This document shows, piece after piece, positions 51,847-61,800 of a stretch of 64,000 nucleotides of DNA. The translations under genes and the position numbers were made by a program. The stretch is from the NCBI GenBank assembly GCA_039105265.1, contig JAPFFF010000001.1, forward strand, positions 7,192,001 to 7,256,000, given 5' to 3'. How positions within the stretch are numbered: the stretch's first letter is position 1; the number at the start of each line of letters is the position of its first letter. The notes beneath the pieces were generated by a model. It did not search any database and had not been told where the DNA came from. It was given only the letters and a program-made list of their open reading frames with translations. This stretch comes from Tritrichomonas musculus (taxonomy: Eukaryota > Parabasalia > Tritrichomonadida > Tritrichomonadidae).

Positions 51847-52044
51847 AAGGGATTCCAAATCGGTTTCGAAATTTGATATTGTGTCGATGAGATCGTCCAT
51901 GAAATCATCGTCGTTGTGGTAGTCGAATGCAAGGGATTTCCATTGGGGGTATTTCTTGAGGATGACGTGTTCGAGGTAATCGAGTTTGACACCATTAGCT
52001 TCGACTGTAGAGAGTTGTGGCATGGCAGTAGTTGTTGAATTCAT
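51847..52044 (-). pseudogene. Small terminal-slot gene cut by insertion of C (element H)
   Basis: From ATG 52044 the visible part reads MNSTTTAMPQLSTVEANG, then KLDYLEHVILKKYPQWKSLAFDYHNDDDFMDDLIDTISNF. The second part resembles the 80-aa protein of D at 55106 (KK--W-PALKYLYDNDDIIDEVLKEINHF). The remainder of the gene lies beyond C, outside this segment. Other in-frame starts exist upstream (52104, 52131) in repeat DNA and are less likely. Confidence 0.5.
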
Positions 52045-52129
52045 TTCTAACTGGATAAAAAATCGAATTGGTTTGAGAATCGCGTTATTTTTGGAATTCA
52101 TCTGGTCTGTCCCATCGGTCTGTGTCACC

Positions 52130-52232
52130 ATCGGAACGTTCCATAGGTGGTCCCATCGGTCTGCTCCATAGGTGGTGCCATAGGTGGTCCATAGGTGGGC
52201 TATAGGTGGTCCATAAGTGGGCTATTTTTGGA
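52130..52232. repeat. Short GC-richer subterminal repeats CCATAGGTGG (element H)
   Basis: The word CCATAGGTGG and near variants occur about six times in 100 bp, mixed with CCCATCGGTCTG words. A second repeat pair with CCCGAATATGG lies at about 52245-52335. No gene seen between 52045 and 52402. Confidence 0.75.
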
Positions 52233-52402
52233 ATTTGTATGGGCCCGAATATGGGCGTTTTATAAGCGTTTTGGGGTAGTATGCAGTATGGGTCCCATAT
52301 GTGGATTTTGAATTTTAACCCGAATATGGACCCAAAAATGGGCCATTTATAGGCGTTTTTGGGTGGGATTTATCTGACCTGGATTATTGATACACTATCA
52401 CT

Positions 52403-54789
52403 GTTGAAGGTATCCATTCATCACCAACATGTTTGTAAACCCTACCAGTCATATATACTGGAGCTCCAATAACGAAATCATTTATTGAATTTACAGATGA
52501 TTCAATCGGTGAGTAATGTGTGATTGTATTTGAACCGTTTGATGTTATCTTGCCAGAAACATGTAAATTTGAATCAATTGTTGTATTTCTTGCAGTACCA
52601 AACATGCTAAATGATTGAAATCTATGACCATCAACATATATAAATACTTCACCAGTATCAGCAGTTTTTGAAGACCTATACATAAAGACAGTATTATAAG
52701 TATCATTATATCCAAATCTAAATAAAGCAAGTGTATTAGAATCAATAGAACTAAAGAAACTTGCAATATTACTTTCGGTACTATTAATTGTTAATGAACC
52801 ATCATTATTTTTTGATACATAACCCGACAAATCGACAGGTTCAGGAATTTCACTCTTCACTTGGTCAATAGCACGGGTCAATTCTGTTTTCAATGCAAAA
52901 TTATCATTCACATATTTCACAGATGAAATCATATTATCGTTCACAGGTTGGTTGCTGATTAATGTGATAGATGCATCATATATATTGGTTAGTGTATCGT
53001 CCGCGGCTCTCAATGAAACAATATGGGTATTATAATTAATATTTATTAATTCACCACTGGTTGATTTGTAAATCATATTCAAACTTTTAAATAAACTGTA
53101 TTCGTATTCAACTTCTTCATATGATGCATCATCAGCATTTCGTTTGAATTTGACGAAAATATTTTTGGTTGTAAATACTTTCCTTACATCATCATCAGGA
53201 ACTACACAACCACTATCATTCTGTGTACATTGAATTGTGATTTGTTCTGGATTTTCATCAACAACATTTGCAGTTTTAATAAATGGTGATTCGATTTGTG
53301 CTTTAATGACGTTGATTAACCATTGAGTATTGCCACTTGAATTACACAACATAAATTCGCCACGGTCATACCATACAATAGATAATCCATTATCTAACAT
53401 CATTCTATACCCTCTCATATATTTTTCATAAGGCTTGAATATCAAATCAAAATGTTGAATATTGTTAATGTAATCCTTGTTAGAACCCCAATTAACATCA
53501 AATATCACATGTATATCGGTTTCTGGTAAGTATGGTTTTACAAATATATAATCACGAACTGGAACCGGATATTCAATATTCAATTCAGTGCCATACAACG
53601 CAGTACTCAATGCAGATTCATTAATCAAATCAGTTGGTATTTCTGGAATATCCTTCTTTAACGCATAAGTGTTTGACACATATCTAGCCGAATAAGCGTT
53701 TTTGTCTGTTGGTTCGACAGTTTTGGTAATTGAACATGACAGTATTTCCGGTGTATCACCAGTTCCTGGATTGATTAACTCATGGGAGTTATACAGATAC
53801 CAAAGACTAGAATCACTTCCTTCCATGCGCAGTATCTGAGAGGGTAGATTATCATCATCGTCATTGTACGAATAGTCTGCGTGAACATAATGGGCCGTAT
53901 AGTAACTGTCTGATGATACAATATCCAACCCATATTGCTCAATCAGTATATGATATGGGTCGTAATCCAAATCAAGAATTGTATTATTGGCGATTTTGAA
54001 TTGAATAGTTGTTTGCCCCTCAATAATCTCTGGGATTTCGCTTTTCACTTGCTCAATAATCTTTGGGAGGTCTTCTTTTGGAACATATTCTCCGGCACAA
54101 GAATCCAAAGCTGCTTGAAGACCTTCATTAGCTGCCATACTTGTTAAACACATTGATGCTTGAGCTGATAATGGTTTAACATCATCAGCCATCAATTTCT
54201 GAAACATTTCGTCTGATAATTGGTCTCTTATGTTCAATTGCAACTCACTATTTTTGAGAACTATGGGTATCTCTGACAAGTCTTCTTTTTTTGCGTACAA
54301 TGTCATATCTGGCAAGTCTTCTGTTTTCGTGTATGGTTCCAAAGCAGTTGTCAAAGCAGATTCATTAACCAAATCTGTAGGTATTTCAGGTATGTCAGTT
54401 GATAATGCAAAATTGTTAACAACGTAATCACGTAATGTATTAACAGCGTTTTGAATTTCTTCACTACTAGCATACTTTAATAATTCTTTATTGAATTCCT
54501 CTGTTTTCAAATAATCGAATAAATCAGTTGTTTTCGCATAAGACTGTAAGTCCTGCGCTTTAGCGTACTCGCTTAAGCTCGTAAGCTTTGCGTACTCATC
54601 AAGATTCGTAAGCTTTGCGTAAGGTTTCAATAATTCTTTCAATTCCTCGGTATTCAAGCTTGACCCCAAATTATTTCCGTTATTACACTTACACCCACAT
54701 GAAGTGGCATATTGTTTTATGTATTCTATTATTAATTCATCTATTGTATTTACCCTTTTGATACCACCTGCTTGCTCTATCGTAAACAT
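52403..54789 (-). pseudogene. Trimeric-fibre-like gene cut by insertion of H (element G)
   Basis: From MFTIEQAG--KRVNTIDELIIEYIKQY (54789; an ATG three codons upstream is also possible) the frame stays open through shaft repeats (YAKLTNLDEYAKLTSLSEYAKAQDL), modules shared with A and B, and the beginning of the knob-like domain (THYSPIESSVNSINDFVIGAPVYMTGRVY), where H is inserted. Segments are almost identical at DNA level to the A fibre (about 53660-54005) and to the B fibre (about 53045-53560). Confidence 0.78.
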
Positions 54790-54803
54790 TTTGAACATAA
54801 TAA

Positions 54804-54845
54804 ATGACGTCAGATGTGGATGAACAATTAATAATGAATGAGGTG
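54804..54845 (+). pseudogene. First codons of D-loop gene, cut by insertion of D (element G)
   Basis: An ATG at 54804 opens 14 codons (MTSDVDEQLIMNEV) divergent from the fibre gene, exactly where A and B start the large D-loop protein. The frame then meets the terminus of D. The call rests on position; the sequence is too short for similarity. Confidence 0.45.
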
Positions 54846-55105
54846 AGTAGTGATAGTAGACCGGCTGAGCAGGGGATAAAAAAGGGGTATCAAAAGGGGT
54901 AGGGTTAAGATTAAAGTTTAAAGTTGACGGTAGACACTTTTGAATCTTCATCTTTGAATTTACATCTTTGGACTTGTTTAGTAGTATATATCAGTCGGTT
55001 TCCGTCGGGCTAAAGCCCACCGTCAACACGACTAATGAACAAAAATAACACAACTCAAAAAATCGAACTTTCAAAAATTTTTTATTTTTTTATCAGCAAT
55101 TTATA
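54846..55105. other. Left terminal repeat region of D
   Basis: Non-coding. It carries GGGCTAAAGCCC, a perfect 4-bp-stem hairpin with loop TAAA (in B the left arm is changed), and the shared ...CAACACGACTAATGAAC segment. The outer 75 bp differ from B. Confidence 0.75.
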
Positions 55106-55348
55106 ATGTCAAACCAAGCGGAACAATTAAGCACCCTCATTAATAGAATCAATAAAAAGCTAAAAGGATGGAGACCCGCATTAAAATACCTCTACGATAA
55201 TGATGATATCATAGATGAAGTACTAAAAGAGATAAATCACTTTATTAAACAGCTAAAGAAATTCAACGGTAGCTGCGAACACTCGCTGCCTCCGACGAAC
55301 GGAGGACCTGAACAATTAATAGCTGAACTTGAAGAACTCATTTATTAG
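55106..55348 (+). CDS. Small helical terminal-slot protein, 80 aa (element D)
   Basis: MSNQAEQLSTLINRINKKLKGWRPALKYLYDNDDIIDEVLKEINHFIKQLKKF forms predicted helices; the segment SCEHSLPPTNGGPEQ is coded by two adjacent hairpins and the C-terminus ELEELIY returns to helix. It lies in a part of the end that in B is terminal repeat. Weak similarity to the cut gene of H suggests a family of small genes near element ends. Confidence 0.6.
   Translation: MSNQAEQLSTLINRINKKLKGWRPALKYLYDNDDIIDEVLKEINHFIKQLKKFNGSCEHSLPPTNGGPEQLIAELEELIY
55274..55305. repeat. Double hairpin inside the 80-aa gene (element D)
   Basis: GCGA-ACAC-TCGC (55275-55286) and CCTCCG-ACGAA-CGGAGG (55289-55305) are adjacent perfect stems. 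This stretch is clearly more GC-rich than its flanks and keeps the frame open. Confidence 0.75.
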
Positions 55349-55392
55349 ACAATTCATTTAATTCATTCTCAAGCTGATGAACTTTATTTTTG
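55339..55392. repeat. Remnant of coiled-coil gene tail (element D)
   Basis: The sequence matches the inner end of B's left terminal repeat (reverse complement of the last codons of the 77-aa coiled-coil gene). It shows that capture of this gene tail by the terminal repeat predates the split of B and D. Confidence 0.75.
55384..55392 (+). promoter_or_regulatory. TTATTTTTG motif upstream of the ~150-aa gene (element D)
   Basis: TTATTTTTG ends 30 bases before the ATG at 55423. It lies within the captured gene-tail sequence. Confidence 0.35.
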
Positions 55393-55422
55393 TTTTTTGT
55401 TTTTTAATTTCACTCTAAAGAT

Positions 55423-55878
55423 ATGTCAACACCAAAAGTTTATGATTACATTAATTCACTTATTGAAATGTTAGATGAATCAGAGAAGTTTAAACAATGT
55501 GATTTCTCAATATTGTGTGATAGATACCCGATACCTTGCGGAAAGGCTGCATATAAAGCTAAAGTGATATACATATCATTGAAGAACAAAGATAATGAAT
55601 TTAAACGATTATATTATGATAAGATTGTTGAACTCGGGCTCGAATATATAACATTAACATCAAATGTTAGAAGAAGGATATCAACGAATTCACTTGAGTT
55701 CTTCGCTGAAGGCTCAAATGAAGAACAATCATTTAAAGATTACAAGTATTATAATTACAGTATCAGGAAAGTTAATGATAAGAAAACAAAGGAACTCATC
55801 GAACAGATGAGACAAAAATATAATATCAATACGCCTCGTCTGTTTGTAGGTGTTCAACAACAGCTCATATTAGATTAA
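55423..55878 (+). CDS. Conserved ~150-aa protein (element D)
   Basis: MSTPKVYDYINSLIEMLDESEKFKQCDFSILCDRYPIP is nearly the same as the B copy along its whole length. It overlaps the convergent ATPase gene by four bases. Confidence 0.82.
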   Translation: MSTPKVYDYINSLIEMLDESEKFKQCDFSILCDRYPIPCGKAAYKAKVIYISLKNKDNEFKRLYYDKIVELGLEYITLTSNVRRRISTNSLEFFAEGSNEEQSFKDYKYYNYSIRKVNDKKTKELIEQMRQKYNINTPRLFVGVQQQLILD

Positions 55879-56819
55879 TGAATTTCAATTGTATTTGTTC
55901 TCGTATTGACCAATATGAATTGATGACCTGATAAGTCTTTATATTTTTGCCATAAATGTTCAAACTCAATCGGAATCGGAACTTGATGATATACATAACT
56001 TAGCTTTTGCCTTGAATAACCACTGAAGATAAAGAATGATGTCGCGTTATTCTTGTAATCAGTTTTGATTGCTTTGAAGAACTGAATATTAATGTAAACG
56101 ATTGAATGCTTATGTCTGAGCTGTGAAACATAATTTGTAAAGTAATCAGTCTTTAAAATTAATGAACGGCTCGCATCTTCACAAAGAATGATAGTGTTTA
56201 GCGGTTTATTCGGTTGACCTAGCTTATCGATATGAAGAAACTCAAACATATCATTTAACTTCTTTTCATTTTGCTTCGCAAAAGGTGACTCCGTCCCTTT
56301 AATTACTATTTTTGGAGTCGAACAATATTTATCATACAATTCTTTATATAAATCAAGTTGTTTAAGATATTCTTCAGCGTTTGAATCACTAATGACTTTG
56401 ATCGGAAGTTGTATCAATTCACGTTGAGCAATAAATGTAGCGTCATTGATTGTCCCGCTCTTAGATATATAAACGATTAAATGAAAGTCAGAGTTCTTTA
56501 ATCTTGACATTTGAATGATATCTCTTAAAACTTCATGGCTCTTTCCTCTTCCTTGATTTCCGACAAGTATGTTCAATGAATTGTATTGTGCATAGATTCC
56601 TTTCGCGATCGGTCTGATTGATTCATTCTTTATTTTTGATTCATTGCGTTGATAAGCTTTGTTCATCTCATCATCAATGTTAAATGTCTTTTCATTAACA
56701 GTTGGCTTGAATGATTCATATTCAAATGCAAAGCTCATTCGGTCATCATCATAATCAGAGCTATCAGAGAATAAAATCTCTTTATAATTAAAGTGCGTCG
56801 GTTTCATGAAACGTTTCAT
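55875..56819 (-). CDS. ATP: FtsK/HerA-like packaging ATPase (element D)
   Basis: The 314-aa protein has Walker A NQGRGKSH and Walker B NTIILCED. It is very close to the B copy but carries about ten extra residues (GTESPFAKQN) between the central VIK and EKKLND segments, coded by a hairpin pair at 56269-56295. The extra segment keeps the frame, so it looks like a short inserted element. Confidence 0.9.
   Translation of the reverse strand: MKRFMKPTHFNYKEILFSDSSDYDDDRMSFAFEYESFKPTVNEKTFNIDDEMNKAYQRNESKIKNESIRPIAKGIYAQYNSLNILVGNQGRGKSHEVLRDIIQMSRLKNSDFHLIVYISKSGTINDATFIAQRELIQLPIKVISDSNAEEYLKQLDLYKELYDKYCSTPKIVIKGTESPFAKQNEKKLNDMFEFLHIDKLGQPNKPLNTIILCEDASRSLILKTDYFTNYVSQLRHKHSIVYINIQFFKAIKTDYKNNATSFFIFSGYSRQKLSYVYHQVPIPIEFEHLWQKYKDLSGHQFILVNTRTNTIEIH
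56269..56295. repeat. Hairpin pair inside ATPase gene (element D)
   Basis: TTTTGC-TTC-GCAAAA (56269-56283) is followed by GAC-TCC-GTC (56287-56295). On the coding strand the first loop is GAA, the triloop also seen at 7113-7125 and 60967-60977. The B ATPase lacks this segment. Confidence 0.75.
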
Positions 56820-56845
56820 TTCTTTTAGTTTTCGTTAAAGCTCAG

Positions 56846-56977
56846 TCATGAATACATTTTTGTTCTTATCTCTTCACTGAGTTCTGGTTCTTTGTCAGGA
56901 ATCATTAATGATACTTCAACAAGCTTCACTAAAAATAAACCTGTTAATAATGAAACAACTAATATTTCATATATCAT
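56846..56977 (-). CDS. Small single-span membrane protein, 43 aa (element D)
   Basis: MIYEILVVSLLTGLFLVKLVE plus PDKEPELSEEIRTKMYS; one residue differs from the B copy. It lies between the ATPase and the CxxC gene, on the same strand. Confidence 0.8.
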   Translation of the reverse strand: MIYEILVVSLLTGLFLVKLVEVSLMIPDKEPELSEEIRTKMYS

Positions 56978-56987
56978 TTATTAGTTT

Positions 56988-57337
56988 TTAAATACATGTT
57001 TTTAATGAAATGTTGTGTCTAATGAGTTCGGTATAAATGCTATTGTATTTGTATTTCAAGTCATTTGATTCATTATTTTTGTACACCAATATCCTATCAA
57101 TCAAAAGATATTTGGAACGAGAAACACAACCATTACACGCACAATCATCATTGACAATCAATTCAACTTTATCAGCTTGTGTTAGTAATTTGATGAGTTC
57201 CATTAATGTATTTGAATGACAAATCAATAAATCATTGACTTTTATCGGATTTGTTTCATAGATTGATAACAATATCTCAAGGAATTTGTTTTTGGTTTCA
57301 AGTTCTGTTATATCAGCTCCTATATCACTGATACCTC
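56988..57337 (-). pseudogene. CxxC protein cut by insertion of F (element D)
   Basis: The C-terminal part (ETKNKFLEILLSIYETNPIKVNDLLICHSNTL to the end) is practically the same as the B protein at 39706-40281. The N-terminal part lies beyond element F, outside the window. Confidence 0.82.
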
Positions 57338-57660
57338 AGTAGTGTATAGGTGGAGATGGATGACGGTTTACGAAATTTTGAAATTGACTGATATTTAAAT
57401 TTTTGATATTTCTCGAGTTGTGTTTCATTTATGTTTGTCAATCAATGAATGAAAGTCAATTGAGAGCCATTCGTGTGATGCAATCCATTGAACACAATAC
57501 ATGAATGAATATCAAAATGATTCAAGTTGATTCAACTATGATAATCGTTATCAAACATCATCAAACATTTCCAGACATTAATAAACATCATCAAATATAA
57601 AGCTAATGAATCACAATTTGAGAATCATGATAAATCAAAATGATTTTTATCACACAATAA

Positions 57661-58098
57661 ATGATGATGAGTGATGAATCAATAAATGAAGAAGAATCAA
57701 TGAATGAACAAGACCCTGTCAGTTTGTTTCATCTATATCTTGAAGCGAATGATTTACGTGAAGCCCGCAAACTGATTCGAAAGCATAAAGAGATACAAAG
57801 ATTAAATCCCAAAGAACTGAACACACAATATCCGTTAACGAATTACAAACTCACATCAAGAAACGGTGTGCTGTCAATTGATTCAACAAAGGCTTTGAAT
57901 AATAAAGTTTCATTTGAACAACAACAAACAGACTTCAATAATGAAATTGATGAATTCAAATCATCACAAAGGATTATCAATAATCAAATCCTCGAAAGGT
58001 TGATGAATCTTGAACGCAAAAATAAAATCCTGACCAACGCATTGAACCAACAAGCAAATGTTATTAATCAAATTGTTTCAGTGATTAATGGACAATAA
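57661..58098 (+). CDS. Coiled-coil protein, 145 aa (element F)
   Basis: An acidic start (MMMSDESINEEESMNEQDP) is followed by a helical ARKLIRKHKEIQ segment, a middle region with TNYKLTSRNGVLSIDS, and a long C-terminal coiled coil (~80-145; ILERLMNLERKNKILTNALNQQANVINQ). The coiled-coil end resembles that of the 153-aa family, but the N-terminal half does not clearly match. It is convergent with and overlaps the PolB fragment by ~31 bp. Confidence 0.65.
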   Translation: MMMSDESINEEESMNEQDPVSLFHLYLEANDLREARKLIRKHKEIQRLNPKELNTQYPLTNYKLTSRNGVLSIDSTKALNNKVSFEQQQTDFNNEIDEFKSSQRIINNQILERLMNLERKNKILTNALNQQANVINQIVSVINGQ

Positions 58099-58587
58099 TA
58101 TATGTCTTTAGCTGATAAACCATTGATGAAAGGCAAACATGATTGGTTTGGTAGGACAATCATCTTTGTGTGTTTTCCTGTCAAAGCATTCTTGGAAACA
58201 GTTATCTTAGACATTTTATTTTTAATCATTTGAAGGTTTACATTCTTGCAACGTTTGATGATACCTTCATCAATAACTTCTTTATAATCACTTGATTTGA
58301 TATTATTTTTCTTTAATGACACCCCTTTTAATTTTAATGACTTTGTTAAACCGTTTTTATTGAACAAGCTATAACATTTAGGGCATAAAGCGATTTGACA
58401 TTCACCAACCTTTTCAACACACGCACCCAATAGCTTCTTTGAATCATAGATGTCATTGATTGATGGGTTCGGCATAAACTTGAAATAATTGTTGTTGAAG
58501 AACTTCTCATTCTTAATCACATGTTTGAAGCCTTGGTCAATTGAGTCATTCATATCACCGGCAACTGAGAAATAATATGAATCGGTT
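58068..58587 (-). pseudogene. PolB: DNA polymerase B, C-terminal part cut by insertion of E (element F)
   Basis: The open frame from 58587 carries the end of the PolB palm region (just after motif C) and the conserved tail: FMPNPSINDIYDSKKLLGACVEK, CPKCYSLF, LKLKGVSLKKNNIKSSDYK, MSKITVSKNALTGKHTKM. It is close to the B and E proteins. The rest of the gene lies beyond E. Confidence 0.85.
58582..58587. repeat. Putative target duplication TCGGTT left of element E
   Basis: These six bases precede the E terminus. The partner copy is outside the window, so this is inferred. Confidence 0.35.
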
Positions 58588-58867
58588 AGTAGTGTAGTAT
58601 GTGCGTATTGGGGGTCAGATAATTAATCACATCTGACGGTTTACTCCATGTTAGTCGCCCAAGGGTTTCATGCGATTTTCCTTATTTTCTAACCCATTTT
58701 CAGAACTCAAGGTTTTCTAGCTCACTGTCTACAACACTGTGAGCCCCAACTATGAAACTCAATGATTTCTAGCACTTTTTTGGAGTCGAATAATTTGAGC
58801 CTCCAATTGACAGCCATAAAATTTAAATCCATCGATTATCAAAAATTAATTTTTTATTTCCACCCAA

Positions 58868-61800
58868 ATGCGATACGATTACCGATCACTTAAAAATATT
58901 AGTAATGATGATATTGTTGAATTAATCAATTCTATCAATACACTTTTCAATGCAAATCTACCAATTACAACAACTGCTAAAACAGAAGCTTGGAATAGAA
59001 GGAAAAACGTAGAAGTATTATGTGATTGGCTTAATAATCGTAATGCCCACAGATTTATTAAAAATGATTTACCAAATGCAGAAGAAATAGATAGTTTCAT
59101 TATACATGAGCATAAACTAAAACAAATTTTAGATGATTCATACAAACAGAACTACCAAGATATACTCAAACGTGATGATTACTTTGAAGAAGATATTAAT
59201 GAAGAAGATGAACGCTATTTCAACACAAAACAACAACAAATCGAGAGAGAATTCGAGATAAAAGAAGCTATTAATAGGGCTTATGAAGCAGTTGATGAAG
59301 CAATTCAATTAATAAAACAACAACAACATCCTGTATTACAGAAGACTGAAAAACTGATAATCCCAGATGCTCCATTAATCAAAAACCATCAAAAGTATTA
59401 CATTCCAGAGAATGAAGAAATATATGAATACCTCAATAAATGCGCGCACAATTTCACATCAAAACATAGTGATTTCCTTATGATTAACGAGCCACATGAT
59501 TTCGATAGAGCTGTAAATGAATGGAATCACTATAATAAATATCCATCTGAAAATACTATACAACGCAAAGACAGTGGCAAGCCGATAACAACATATTATT
59601 TCAATCAAGTTGCATCATTAGATAATATCTTTGAGTGTCTTCACAATGTATACAAGAAAGAGCTGAAACCATTTAAGATTCATTTTCAACTTTCAGGAGT
59701 CTTCGAAACATACACTTATGATTTTGAATCATTAGAAGAGAAATACGATTATAAAGCTAGAGATATTATTTGGAAGAACTATCAATCAATGGTCCCCATC
59801 ATCATCAGTAAACTTGAAGACCTTGATATTGTTAAACTCTATATTGAATCTGTTTTACACTCATATGAGACAGAATCATCAAGCACAAAACTTATATTAG
59901 TTGGTTCAATAGCTTTTACAGTTTCAAGAATGAGAAAGATAACTGGTCGCATAAAGGATTTACCAATAGAATTCATCAAAAATGATTTCATTATTGCTGA
60001 CAATGAAGATGATAAACTATGTTTCTTCAGATTCTTAGCTGTATGTTTAAATGAAGAACTAGCAAATACCAAAAAATATAAAACTAAAGAACGAACCAAA
60101 ATCGCTAAGAAACTACTTCTTAAAGAACACAATATAATATACAACACAAAGATTCCAAATGAAGGTAAGAAAATACTTAATGAATTTGAAGGTGTTTCAA
60201 TGGAGCAAATGAAAGATTTAGCACAAAAGAATCACATCAATGTTAACATATATGAGTTTCACAAGACAGATTCTGAGCAATATTATGATTTATCAGAGCA
60301 GTGGTTTTTCGATAAAACATTTACAACATATTCTGCATTACTTTTCACTCAAAATCAAATCATCCATATAATGTACATCAAGAATCCTGAAAAGCTTACC
60401 CAAATACATATCTGCCCTAAATGTAATTCATATATTCATTATGGTTCAAAGAATTTTAACAGGTTTGATTCTCATGTTAAACACTGTGATGGTGTATTTA
60501 AAAAGAACTTCATACCAGTTAAAGAAGCTTTACCTTATTGTCCTCATATATTGAATAACCCTGTTTATGAATACTGTTTAGCATACAATCTTCAATGGAA
60601 ACCAGAAATATATTATATAACATATGATTTCGAAACAATGGAGCAATCAATAAATAAATCAATCTCTGACTCAACAACAATAAATTCAAGGTTAATTCCG
60701 TTGTCAGTTTCATCTTGTGTGAAATCATCAAACGGCTTGACAACAAAGAATTTCTCATTAAGAGACTCTCAAGAGTTCATACCACAATGGATAAAATGGT
60801 TGTTCGAGCAATCAATGAAAGTCTATGCAGATAAGATATCATATTATGAATCATTCTTACCAGATACCTCTATTAACAAAAATATGAATGTAATTACTGT
60901 ATTAGGGTTTAACTCATCACGTTTTGACAGCAATTTATTTAAACAATATTTTAATCATTCTTTCTTCGACGAAGTCGTAGGGAGCGAAGTGAGCTGGAAA
61001 GTCGAACAAAATTCAATAATTGGCACCCTATCTTCATTAAAACAATTCATTCTCACATCAGATAATCATCCAACTAAATTGAGATTCATAGATGCTCAAT
61101 CATTTGTTGCAGGAGGTACATTAAAGCAATTTGGTGAAGATTTTGGCAACGTAATCGTTGACTCAAACGTGAGCGTTTGTGGTGGTATCAATGAATTGCA
61201 AAGCAATTCCCAAGCTAAAGCTTGTGATATAAAAGGTGTGTTTCCTTACGAAGCAATCAACGATAAGAACTACAATGAAGTATTATCAAAATCAGAACCA
61301 TTTTCATATGATGATTTTTATAGCTATCTCAATCAAAAGAATCCTCTCACTAAAGAAGAATATGATGCTTATCTTGAAGATTCAAAACGTTTTGCAACAC
61401 GATGGGACTACCTATTAGCATACAATGATAATGATGTTGAAATGATGATTAAACCTATTGATAATTTAATAGCACTCAATGCTCAATACAACGTTGATTT
61501 ACTTTCAAATCTCTCATTATCAAAGAATGCTTCGTGCATCAAATATGCTTTGGCTTATAAAGATTTTGACGAGTGGATGCGAGGCTCTGGCGAAGACAGT
61601 AATCCAAGGAACAACATTGGGATTACAAATAAATACAATACATTCAAACCAAGCAAGAAATGGTGGCAATATAAATGTGATAGTTATTATAATCAAGATG
61701 AGAAATACAATAGATTAAACCCTAAAAAACCACAACGAGATTTGACAAAATGTGTATCAGAAAATGATTTTGAAGCTTTTATGAAAATGTATGACGATCC

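Larger units (their letters stand above)
51847..52402. mobile_element. Polinton-like element H, right terminal fragment
   Basis: This is the piece between the end of C (51846) and the resumption of G's fibre gene at 52403. It holds part of one small gene, GC-richer subterminal repeats and a terminus ...CACTATCACT whose reverse complement AGTGATAGTG resembles the other ends. Only this end is in the window; C is inserted into it. Confidence 0.6.
52403..54845. mobile_element. Polinton-like element G, internal fragment
   Basis: G is the outermost element visible. Only its fibre gene and the first codons of the divergent D-loop gene remain here, between the insertions of H (left) and D (right). 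The divergent pair with a few bases between starts is the same arrangement as in A and B. Confidence 0.7.
54846..57337. mobile_element. Polinton element D, left terminal fragment
   Basis: The terminus AGTAGTGATAGTAGACC starts at 54846. From ~54925 to 55050 the sequence is nearly the same as the terminal repeat of B, and the gene order (terminal gene, ~150-aa protein, ATPase, membrane protein, CxxC protein) equals the right end of B reversed, so D belongs to the same family as B. F is inserted at 57338 and the rest of D is not in the window. Confidence 0.82.
57338..58587. mobile_element. Polinton-like element F, left terminal fragment
   Basis: The terminus AGTAGTGTATAGG starts at 57338, preceded by TACCTC (possible target duplication). 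It holds a short AT-rich end, one coiled-coil gene and the C-terminal part of a PolB gene, where E is inserted. The region 57338-57660 has no gene; it contains short AAACATCATCAAA repeats near 57560-57600. Confidence 0.72.
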
